Of a stretch of DNA of 12,528 nucleotides, positions 6,214-12,528 are shown one piece after another; position 1 is the first letter of the stretch, and every line of letters starts with the position of its first letter. The DNA is from an uncultured Pseudomonadota bacterium. Its GTDB lineage: Bacteria; Pseudomonadota; Alphaproteobacteria; RF32; CAG-239. The stretch covers positions 1 through 12,528 of the forward strand of contig CASFLB010000051.1 of NCBI GenBank assembly GCA_949295395.1. Reading direction: 5' to 3'. The position numbers and the translations under genes are program-made. A model generated the notes under the pieces. It saw only the letters and a program-made list of their open reading frames with translations, made no database searches and was not told the DNA's origin.

Positions 6214-6246
6214 AAAAAAACCTCGGGAAATTACCCGAGGTTTTTC
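6214..6246. terminator. Intrinsic terminator of rpsF-rpsR-rplI (symmetrical)
   Basis: A perfect 7-bp stem, CCTCGGG-AAATTA-CCCGAGG, flanked by A7 on the plus-strand left and T5 on the right, so it can act in both directions. It lies 16 bases after the rplI stop on the minus strand. Confidence 0.9.
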
Positions 6247-6262
6247 AGAAAAACAAACGCTT

Positions 6263-6748
6263 TTATTCAGCTGAATAAGCTTTAGCTTGTTTTTTAGCTT
6301 CATCGTCGGTACGAGCAACGTTCACCAAAATGGTTTGAGAAACCTCTGGGTGAAGATTGAGTTTAACTTGATAAATACCCAAATCTTTAATCGGTTTCTC
6401 AAGGAAAACGCAACGACGTTCAACATCAAAACCGGCTTCTTTAATAGCAGCGGCAATGTCACGAATAGTAACAGAACCATAGAGCTGACCGGTTTCGGCA
6501 GCTTGACGAATCAACACAGCGCTAAAGCCTTTCAAAGCTTCAGACTTTTTGTTAGCTTCATCAAACAAAGCCTTATTATGAGCTTCTAATTCAGCTTTTT
6601 TCTTTTCATACAAAGCGACATTAGCCTCGGTTGCGCGCAAAGCTTTCTTAGCCGGCAACAAATAGTTACGAGCATAACCGTTTTTAACGTTTACTTTATC
6701 GCCCATTTTACCGAGTTTTTCAACATGTTCCAGAAGAATGATTTCCAT
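6263..6748 (-). CDS. rplI: 50S ribosomal protein L9
   Basis: L9 binds 23S rRNA at the base of the L1 stalk and reaches toward the neighbouring ribosome. The N-terminal signature MEIILLEHVEKLGKMGDKVNVKNG and then YARNYLLPAKKALRAT (residues 25-40) is diagnostic. A charged helix (about 41-75) connects to the C-terminal domain. At 161 residues it is about 12 longer than E. coli L9, the extra being a Lys/Ala-rich tail (DDEAKKQAKAYSAE). The start at 6748 has GGAAGGAG about 9 bases upstream. It begins 18 bases after rpsR, is the last gene of the S6-S18-L9 operon, and is followed by a strong terminator. Confidence 0.97.
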   Translation of the reverse strand: MEIILLEHVEKLGKMGDKVNVKNGYARNYLLPAKKALRATEANVALYEKKKAELEAHNKALFDEANKKSEALKGFSAVLIRQAAETGQLYGSVTIRDIAAAIKEAGFDVERRCVFLEKPIKDLGIYQVKLNLHPEVSQTILVNVARTDDEAKKQAKAYSAE

Positions 6749-6766
6749 AGTCTTAACTCCTTCCGA

Positions 6767-6994
6767 TTAATCAGCCACAAACGGGAGCAAGCCGATATAA
6801 CGAGCGCGTTTAATAGCTCTGGCCAACTCTCTCTGTTTTTTTACAGAAACCGAAGTAATACGGCTGGGAATAATTTTACCTTTTTCAGAAATATATCTGG
6901 AAAGAAGCTTAACGTCTTTATAGTCGATTTTCAAAGCGTCTTCGCCGGAAAAAGGACAAGCTTTTTTTCTTCTAAAGAATACTTGTTTAGCCAT
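6767..6994 (-). CDS. rpsR: 30S ribosomal protein S18
   Basis: S18 forms a heterodimer with S6 on the 30S platform. The 75-residue protein has the family core: FFRRKKACPFSGED, IDYKDVKLLSRYISEKGKI (about 24-42), PSRITSVSVKKQRELARAIKRAR and the terminal YIGLLPFVAD. AAGGAG lies 8 bases before the ATG. It sits between rpsF (11-base gap) and rplI (18-base gap), the standard order. Confidence 0.97.
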   Translation of the reverse strand: MAKQVFFRRKKACPFSGEDALKIDYKDVKLLSRYISEKGKIIPSRITSVSVKKQRELARAIKRARYIGLLPFVAD

Positions 6995-7005
6995 TTTAGG
7001 TCTCC

Positions 7006-7347
7006 TTACTCTTCAACAGCGGCCGAAGCATCACTATCGGCACAATCATTAACATCGCTGAATTGATCAACTTTAACGGTCATATAACGAATAATATCTT
7101 CGTTAAAGCGCATAATTCTTTCAAATTCGGCAATAGCAGAGGCCGGAGCCGAAATGTTCATAAGAACATAGTGGCCTTTACGGTTTTTCTTAATACGGTA
7201 AGCAAGGTTTTTGAGGCCCCAGTTGTCAACACGGACAACATTACCGCCTTCTTTTTGAATAACATTGGAGAGTTCCTCAACAATGCTGTTAACCTGAGCG
7301 GTACCCAGATCCTGACGTGCAATAAGCACGCTTTCATAGTTAGTCAT
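7006..7347 (-). CDS. rpsF: 30S ribosomal protein S6
   Basis: S6 binds S18 and the central domain of 16S rRNA. The 113-residue protein has the ferredoxin-like family pattern: YESVLIARQDL at the start, GGNVVRVDNWGLKNLAYRI (about 34-52), KGHYVLMNI, and FNEDIIRYMTVKV. It ends in an acidic, Ala/Ser/Asp-rich tail (DCADSDASAAVEE), a common variable feature. AAGGAG lies 8 bases before the ATG at 7347. It is first in the rpsF-rpsR-rplI operon, with a leader of about 90 bases that may fold and regulate it. Confidence 0.97.
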   Translation of the reverse strand: MTNYESVLIARQDLGTAQVNSIVEELSNVIQKEGGNVVRVDNWGLKNLAYRIKKNRKGHYVLMNISAPASAIAEFERIMRFNEDIIRYMTVKVDQFSDVNDCADSDASAAVEE

Positions 7348-7363
7348 AAATAAAACTCCTTAT

Positions 7364-7440
7364 GGATTCTCAACAAAACCAAACCGCTAGGGGCTTGGCA
7401 CCAAAATGTATAGCCCGAAGAATCCTTCGAGCAAGGAACA
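7364..7440 (-). promoter_or_regulatory. Structured leader of rpsF, candidate autoregulatory element
   Basis: In minus-strand RNA, CGAAG-GAUU-CUUCG (7429-7416) and GGGCU/AGCCC (7416-7412 with 7395-7391) form adjacent hairpins. A segment of the first, GGAUUCU (7425-7419), is also a perfect complement of AGAAUCC (7370-7364), which lies 5 bases before the AAGGAG ribosome binding site. Many bacteria have an S6:S18-binding leader here; I see suitable structure but cannot confirm a match to that motif. Confidence 0.45.
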
Positions 7441-7446
7441 GAAGGG

Positions 7447-7474
7447 AATATACATGAAAAATTAAGAAAATCAA
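7447..7474 (-). promoter_or_regulatory. Sigma70-type promoter for rpsF-rpsR-rplI
   Basis: Minus-strand TTGATT (7474-7469), 16-base spacer, TATATT (7452-7447), about 100 bases upstream of the rpsF start in the divergent region with the lipoprotein gene. Confidence 0.6.
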
Positions 7475-7559
7475 GCAAAAAAAGCAAAAAAGATTTAGGA
7501 TATATTAAACATTAGCTGATAGAGTAAACTCCAAAGACCAAAGAAAGTGGAAAATCAAG

Positions 7560-7901
7560 ATGATAAAAAGACTTTTAGCCCTAGTAGCCGTTTGTATTTT
7601 AGCCAGTTGTACTCCATTCAAAGAATATGGTGAGAAAGGCAAAATAAACTATGTCGCGGCCCCGCCATGTTATGCGGATATGCCTGTAAAAATAAGCCTT
7701 TTGAACCCGATAAGCAAATATATCGTCCATTGCTACACAACCGCTCAAGTCAGCTCGGAAGAATGCGCTCTAACCTTTGAAGGAAAAGGATACGTCCGCT
7801 TTCGAGACATTCCTTACAAAACGGCAAGTTATGACTTTCTCCACAGAGACACCTTCCCGACCCGACGCTGGCGCAACGGCGAACGCACCCCGCGGTGGTA
7901 A
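7560..7901 (+). CDS. Small predicted lipoprotein of unknown function
   Basis: 113 residues. The N-terminus MIKRLLALVAVCILASC is a lipoprotein signal peptide: charged start, hydrophobic core, and the lipobox LASC with the acylated Cys at position 17. The residues after it are TP, with no Asp at +2, which by the usual rule favours outer-membrane sorting. The mature part (about 97 residues) has three further Cys (C37, C58, C68) and an Arg/Trp-rich C-terminus (TRRWRNGERTPRW). The family is not recognised. Only a weak GGAA precedes the ATG, and no promoter could be picked with confidence. The stop is 3 bases before the comM-like start, so translation is probably coupled, although a link in function is not evident. 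Confidence 0.8.
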   Translation: MIKRLLALVAVCILASCTPFKEYGEKGKINYVAAPPCYADMPVKISLLNPISKYIVHCYTTAQVSSEECALTFEGKGYVRFRDIPYKTASYDFLHRDTFPTRRWRNGERTPRW

Positions 7902-7904
7902 AAA

Positions 7905-9428
7905 ATGTTAAGCAGAATAAACACCATAGCCTTTAACGGACTTGAAACACAAGACATTGATTTACAGGTACAAATAAGCTCGGGTATGCCGTCATTTACG
8001 ATTGTCGGTTTAGCGGACAAAGCCGTTGCCGAAAGCCGTGAACGTGTTCGGGCTGCCCTAAACACAATCGGCATAAGTTTTCCCGCCAAAAGAGTAACGA
8101 TAAATCTAGCACCGGCCGATTTAATAAAAGAGGGGTCGCATTATGATTTAGGCGTTGCACTCGGAATAATAAGCTGTTTAGGAATTATCCCTCTTGAAGA
8201 TGTCAGTAACTATATTGTTTTGGGTGAACTTGGCCTAGACGGCTCAATCCTTCCGGTCAATGGTGTTCTGCCGGCAGCGATTCATGCCAATCGTCAGGAA
8301 AAAGGCTTAATTTGTCCGGCGCAACAAGGTTCGGAAGCGGCTTGGTCAGGCTTGAAAGAGATTATTGCCGCGCAAAACCTGATTGAATTAATAAACCACT
8401 TCAAAGGAACACAACAAATTCCTTTTCCGAACAAAGCCCAATCTCCGACAACGGAAAAATATCCGGACATGAGCGATGTTAAAGGTCAGGAAAGTGCCAA
8501 AAGGGCCTTGGAGATTGCTGCGGCGGGCGGACATAATATGTTGATGATTGGCCCACCGGGATCAGGAAAATCAATGTTAGCCGCCAGACTTCCGGGCATT
8601 CTTCCTCCTTTAAGCGCCGAAGAAGCCCTTGAAACCAGCATGATACATTCTATTGCCGGTGAACTGAAAGACGGTCGCCTTTGTTTTTCGCGGCCATTTC
8701 GTGCTCCACACCACAACGCCTCCACACCAGCCTTAGTCGGTGGCGGTCGCCGAGCTGAACCGGGAGAAATTTCGTTAGCCCACAACGGAGTTTTATTTTT
8801 AGATGAATTGCCCGAATTTAACCGCGCCACCTTGGAGGCTCTGCGTCAACCGCTTGAAAACGGAAAAATCACGATTTCACGGGTCAACGCCCACACCACT
8901 TATCCGGCAAAATTTCAGCTGATTGCGGCAATGAATCCCTGCCGTTGCGGACATTTAGGCACTCCGGAATTTGAATGTCCGAGGGCTCCGATGTGCGCCG
9001 CCGAATATCAATCAAAAATATCCGGCCCACTTTTAGACCGTATTGATATACAAATTGAAATGCACGCCGTAAGTCCGTGGGAACTTTCAAACATCAAACA
9101 AGGCGAAAGTTCGGCTCAAATCCGAGAACGCGTCATAAAAGCCCGACAAATTCAAGAAGACCGCTTCCAATCTCTTGGGCAAAAAGGATTACACACCAAC
9201 GCCGAATTAAAAGGTAAACTTCTGGAACAGACCGTCAATCTTGATAACGACGCGCAAGAGCTTTTGGTAAACTATGCAGACAAAAATAAAATATCAGCCC
9301 GTGCTTATCACCGCATTTTACGGTTAGCAAGGACAATTGCGGACTTGCAAAATTCGAAAAATGTGCTTAAAATGCACGTAGCTGAGGCGCTGTCATATCG
9401 ACGCATGACACCGCGATACAAAAAATAA
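7905..9428 (+). CDS. comM: YifB/ComM family Mg-chelatase-like AAA+ protein
   Basis: 507 residues, normal for the family. ComM is a hexameric helicase that promotes branch migration during natural transformation in some bacteria; many members have no tested role. The N-terminal ChlI-like domain (about 20-140) has GMPSFTIVGLADKAV and ESRERVRAAL. The AAA+ core has Walker A GPPGSGKS (216-223), Walker B VLFLDE (296-301), and the RAPHHNAS and LLDRIDIQ segments. The Cys pattern C346, C348, C358, C364 (CRCGHLG...CPRAPMC) is the usual possible metal site. The C-terminal Mg-chelatase-type domain ends in SARAYHRILRLARTIADL and ALSYR. It starts 3 bases after the lipoprotein stop with no strong binding site of its own, suggesting coupling. 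Confidence 0.95.
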   Translation: MLSRINTIAFNGLETQDIDLQVQISSGMPSFTIVGLADKAVAESRERVRAALNTIGISFPAKRVTINLAPADLIKEGSHYDLGVALGIISCLGIIPLEDVSNYIVLGELGLDGSILPVNGVLPAAIHANRQEKGLICPAQQGSEAAWSGLKEIIAAQNLIELINHFKGTQQIPFPNKAQSPTTEKYPDMSDVKGQESAKRALEIAAAGGHNMLMIGPPGSGKSMLAARLPGILPPLSAEEALETSMIHSIAGELKDGRLCFSRPFRAPHHNASTPALVGGGRRAEPGEISLAHNGVLFLDELPEFNRATLEALRQPLENGKITISRVNAHTTYPAKFQLIAAMNPCRCGHLGTPEFECPRAPMCAAEYQSKISGPLLDRIDIQIEMHAVSPWELSNIKQGESSAQIRERVIKARQIQEDRFQSLGQKGLHTNAELKGKLLEQTVNLDNDAQELLVNYADKNKISARAYHRILRLARTIADLQNSKNVLKMHVAEALSYRRMTPRYKK

Positions 9429-9441
9429 TGGAGAGCCGTTA

Positions 9442-12327
9442 ATGAAAAAAAGAATTTATTTCAAACCGTTAGCTTATTCAATGCTTGCTTTGGGAGTAAG
9501 CCTATTAGCCATAAGTGCCTCTCAAGCCTCTCCCTATTCCAACAATGGATACGACGGCGGCGAAGTAGAAATACGCACAGAATATACCGGCACCAGTAAT
9601 ACCATGGGCTTTTTTGATAAAAAAGACCCCAAATACGCCGGCGAAATCACCACAAGAATTCAACAGCGTCGTGAAGCTCTCCAACCGATAGACGTTCGCC
9701 AAGGAAAAAATTTTTCAGGCAAGACTTACCGTGACGGCAGCATCTTCGGCGGCACTTGCTGCGAAGCCACAGAAGGACAAGACAACAGCATATTCCCTGG
9801 ACAAGGTTGCGGAAAAGACGGGCTTGGCTGCGATAAAAACGTTGCGGTAAAAGCCTCTCCCTGCACCGTAAACCCACAAGGATGTAAAAAGGCTGCTAAA
9901 GCTCCAAAAGTCGCAAAAGTCAAAGAAGTTACGCGTTACAACTTTGTGCAAAACTATACGATTAAACCGAGCAAAAGCGTTTACGACCAAATTCACGGAA
10001 AATGCGGATTTTACGCCCCAATACAATTGGAATGGGTTGATTTCAAGCTAAACGGCGAGAACATCAATGGTCCTTTAATGCAAAAACTCGGCAATTACAG
10101 ATTTCGTATTTTTGGTTGCCGTCGTTTCACCAAAGAAGCCGTGCTCAACCAAGGACGATTAATGGAAAATAACTTAAAGCTGATATCTGTCTTTGACAAC
10201 GAGCTAAAAGATTGCTTTAACATCGTTAAAATACCTGATGATATCTGCACCGAAGAAACCCCAAGTCCTCTGCCGGAATATTTAATCACGGCTGATATCA
10301 CAAACTTCTTTATGAACATTTGCGACAAATATAACTGGAACGAAGGTATTCCGGAAGATCGCCGGATTGGCTCTTCAGAAATCACGGTAAGATGGACGGT
10401 TACCGACATCAACCGCACTCAAGTCTATTGGAGTGGAGAAACGGACGGCTATGGCGATTTGCTTCAAGGAGAACAAAACGGAGAAGTTCTGCTTGTAGAA
10501 AAAGCCTTTGCAGATGCTGTCAACAATCTTCGCAATCATCCGGCCTTTTTAAAGACTGTTAGCCATCGTTTAACACCGGCCGAAAAAGAAAGCGACAGAA
10601 ACCTCTATATTGAGCATGAAAAGGCCTATAATCCAATAAAATGCCAATACACGAACCATGAAGCTAAAGAAAATAGCGTAACAAAATATGTGTACACACC
10701 GGAAGATGAACCAATCGTAAAACAAAGCGTTAAGACCACAACGACCACTCAAACTCAAAGCATTGGTTCGACACCGCAAAGCAACCGTACAACGACAACG
10801 ACTACGACAACGACAACGGTAACACGTACGGATCCGGTTATCCCATTGCAAGGCACGTCTCAAGCAACAACCCCAACGGCTCCAATACCAGCACCGTTAA
10901 CAACAACGCCGACACCGGAAATTGCAACAAAAACACAAGCTCCGACACCGGAAGTTGCAACAAAAGTGCAAACCACAGCTCCGGCACCACAAGAGCAAGC
11001 AACGGTTCTGAAAGGGCTTGAGCTTGAAGAAACCGAGACCGTAACCGAAACCGTAACGGAAGAAGTCAATACTCAACCGGCTGATATTTTATTAAATAAA
11101 GAAGCTGCACCGGAACCTCTTGATCCGAGCATGAATCCGATGCCAACCGAAAATCGTTATTCAAAAGAACCCTCTGAAGGTGAAGGAATATCGCCGTTAT
11201 TAGCGGTTGTTGGTGCACCGGTAGCCGCGGTTGCCGCACCGATTGCAGCCTTAACCAGTGATCAAACACCAATGACACCATGCAACAACATGACCTTGTT
11301 TGGTCCGGATTGTGATTGCAACAACAAAATTTACGGAGGTTGTGAAGACAACAAGCTCTATGGCGGTTGCGAAGACAACAAACTGAATGAACCCTGTGAT
11401 AAATGTGACAGCATTTTCAACACTTGCTGTGATACAGAGGAAGAAATGTGCAAGATTCCGGTCACCGTTGAAGAAGACGGCGGCGTCAAAGCCACAGGCT
11501 CACTCAGCAAAGAAACCTGGATAAATATTCCTCTTGATGACAAGAACGCTATCGAAGCTCAGAACTCTCTGTGCATCATTGAGCGTGCTCCATACGGCAT
11601 ACCGCTTTCAGCCGAAGATGTATATAAAGTTCGTATGTCGATTATATCCATTACCAACGTCAATGGCAAAGAAGGAGCCGGCTTGATTGTATCCGACCAG
11701 TTCGTTTTGACCTCGGCAGATTTAATCACCAAAGAACAAAACAGCTATACCTTAAGAACAATCAACGGCGGTCAACTGACGGGCCACGCGGTACGAATTA
11801 ATCCGAAGAAGAACACGGCCTTGATTTACCTCGACCAAAAGACGATGTACACCCCGCTGTCCTTGAACTTAAGCCTGCCACCAATAAATCAAAAGACCTA
11901 CATGAGCTTAGGTATACTTGATTTCGACACCGGCGAGGGATATTTGGAAGATTCCGGCAAGATAAAAGGCTATCGTTACAGCGAAGACAGAGGAACCGAG
12001 ATCTTACTCGACACCTATGTCCAAAACATCACCTTAGGCGGAGCCTTGATTGACAAAGACGGAACAGTAACCGGTTTGGCACATTCGGGCAACAGTCCGG
12101 AAAACACCGACCTGTTCTTGCCGATTGCCACAGCGTTAAAGAGTGTTGGCTTAGAGATTTGCGGCAAGCAAATTACAGACATTCCGGTCAAGAATTCCAC
12201 CATCAGCGAGGCAATTTTGTTCAACGAAGGTTCGAAAGAACCGCTTCCTCCGTTGAAAAATCGTAATTCCCCCTGCTCGCGGAGCGGTGGAACGCCGGCA
12301 GGACATCCGTATGATGATCCAGGGTGA
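9442..12327 (+). CDS. Large exported multidomain protein with HtrA/trypsin-like pseudoprotease domain (3' end unreliable)
   Basis: The sequence shows a Sec signal peptide (1-29, probable cleavage after ASQA). A Cys-bearing segment follows (106-148). Residues about 165-375 hold SSEITVRWTVTDINRTQVYW followed by an EKAFADAVNNL helix, which loosely recalls CsgG-like periplasmic domains (inference). Then come a Thr/Pro-rich linker (430-520, with ten Thr at 450-459), an Ala/Val/Pro hydrophobic stretch (584-604), a Cys-rich part with YGGCEDNKL twice in tandem (631-648), and a C-terminal domain (about 735-905) with the HtrA strand pattern. In that domain the catalytic His, Asp and Ser positions are D760, N791 and L865, so it should be inactive as a protease. 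GGAGAG lies about 8 bases before the ATG, and comM ends 13 bases upstream. The last native residue is near 942 (12,267); beyond that the frame enters G+C-rich sequence and stops at 12,327, so the true C-terminus is not seen. Confidence 0.85.
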   Translation: MKKRIYFKPLAYSMLALGVSLLAISASQASPYSNNGYDGGEVEIRTEYTGTSNTMGFFDKKDPKYAGEITTRIQQRREALQPIDVRQGKNFSGKTYRDGSIFGGTCCEATEGQDNSIFPGQGCGKDGLGCDKNVAVKASPCTVNPQGCKKAAKAPKVAKVKEVTRYNFVQNYTIKPSKSVYDQIHGKCGFYAPIQLEWVDFKLNGENINGPLMQKLGNYRFRIFGCRRFTKEAVLNQGRLMENNLKLISVFDNELKDCFNIVKIPDDICTEETPSPLPEYLITADITNFFMNICDKYNWNEGIPEDRRIGSSEITVRWTVTDINRTQVYWSGETDGYGDLLQGEQNGEVLLVEKAFADAVNNLRNHPAFLKTVSHRLTPAEKESDRNLYIEHEKAYNPIKCQYTNHEAKENSVTKYVYTPEDEPIVKQSVKTTTTTQTQSIGSTPQSNRTTTTTTTTTTVTRTDPVIPLQGTSQATTPTAPIPAPLTTTPTPEIATKTQAPTPEVATKVQTTAPAPQEQATVLKGLELEETETVTETVTEEVNTQPADILLNKEAAPEPLDPSMNPMPTENRYSKEPSEGEGISPLLAVVGAPVAAVAAPIAALTSDQTPMTPCNNMTLFGPDCDCNNKIYGGCEDNKLYGGCEDNKLNEPCDKCDSIFNTCCDTEEEMCKIPVTVEEDGGVKATGSLSKETWINIPLDDKNAIEAQNSLCIIERAPYGIPLSAEDVYKVRMSIISITNVNGKEGAGLIVSDQFVLTSADLITKEQNSYTLRTINGGQLTGHAVRINPKKNTALIYLDQKTMYTPLSLNLSLPPINQKTYMSLGILDFDTGEGYLEDSGKIKGYRYSEDRGTEILLDTYVQNITLGGALIDKDGTVTGLAHSGNSPENTDLFLPIATALKSVGLEICGKQITDIPVKNSTISEAILFNEGSKEPLPPLKNRNSPCSRSGGTPAGHPYDDPG

Positions 12328-12528
12328 CGGCATGGTACTGCCGACCGGTCCGCCGGGCCAGACGGGTCCATGGAATCAGCACATGATGATGCTGTTCCAC
12401 AATGGCAAGAGGGGTGCCGCGGAACTAAAGTTCCCGCAGGATCATTCGAATCGGCCGTCGTCGTCAAAGCGGGAGCGGCGACGGTGAGGCGATCGGCGCG
12501 CTCTATCGCGCGCTCGCCGCGCGCGGCG
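12268..12528. other. G+C-rich terminal segment, probable foreign or chimeric sequence
   Basis: By hand count 170 of the last 258 bases are G or C, about 66 percent, against well under half in the rest of the window. The change is abrupt, at or near a run of five C (12269-12273). An opening from GTG at 12,287 to TGA at 12,487 and several other long openings exist, but in such G+C-rich DNA none can be trusted as a gene. The final 40 bases are almost pure G/C repeats of CGCG type. No product is assigned. Confidence 0.7.

Noticed and set aside
12287..12487. Small gene in the G+C-rich tail
   Set aside because: In G+C-rich DNA several frames are open by chance on both strands. There is no binding site or recognisable motif, and the segment is probably foreign.

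Overview
The window reads as chromosome of a low-G+C Gram-negative bacterium, most likely an alphaproteobacterium. This is inferred from the character of PNPase, TruB and S15, from the truB-rpsO-pnp and rpsF-rpsR-rplI gene clusters, and from a lipobox protein and a Sec-type signal peptide. No database search was possible. All real genes read with the standard bacterial code.

Layout. Positions 1-361 hold no gene but three consecutive large imperfect inverted repeats that abut the pnp stop codon. The minus strand from 7347 down to 362 carries translation and RNA genes: rpsF-rpsR-rplI (ribosomal proteins S6, S18, L9), rbfA (30S maturation), truB (tRNA U55 pseudouridine synthase), rpsO (S15) and pnp (polynucleotide phosphorylase). 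The usual rbfA-truB linkage is split by two unrecognised genes (5639-4800 and 4662-3998). Each has its own -35/-10 promoter and its own intrinsic terminator. The two share a gap-free promoter and leader module, and the second appears to be frameshifted near its 3' end. rbfA and truB have their own promoters too, so this part is a series of separate units rather than one operon. The rpsO-pnp spacer holds a branched hairpin plus a second compact terminator.

The plus strand from 7560 carries a small lipoprotein, a ComM/YifB-type AAA+ protein, and a large exported protein, all tightly spaced and probably co-transcribed. The large protein has a CsgG-like-looking N-terminal region, a Thr/Pro-rich linker, a Cys-rich repeat segment and a C-terminal trypsin/HtrA-like fold. 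All three catalytic positions of that fold are replaced, so it looks like a pseudoprotease.

From about 12,265 to the end the G+C content jumps to about two thirds and the reading frame of the exported protein breaks down. This looks like a chimeric contig end or an abrupt foreign junction, so the last 20 or so residues of that protein should not be trusted.

Most interesting items: the hairpin array beside pnp, the shared promoter-leader of the two unknown genes with the frameshift in one of them, the catalytically dead HtrA-like exported protein, and the possible switch-like leader of rpsF.
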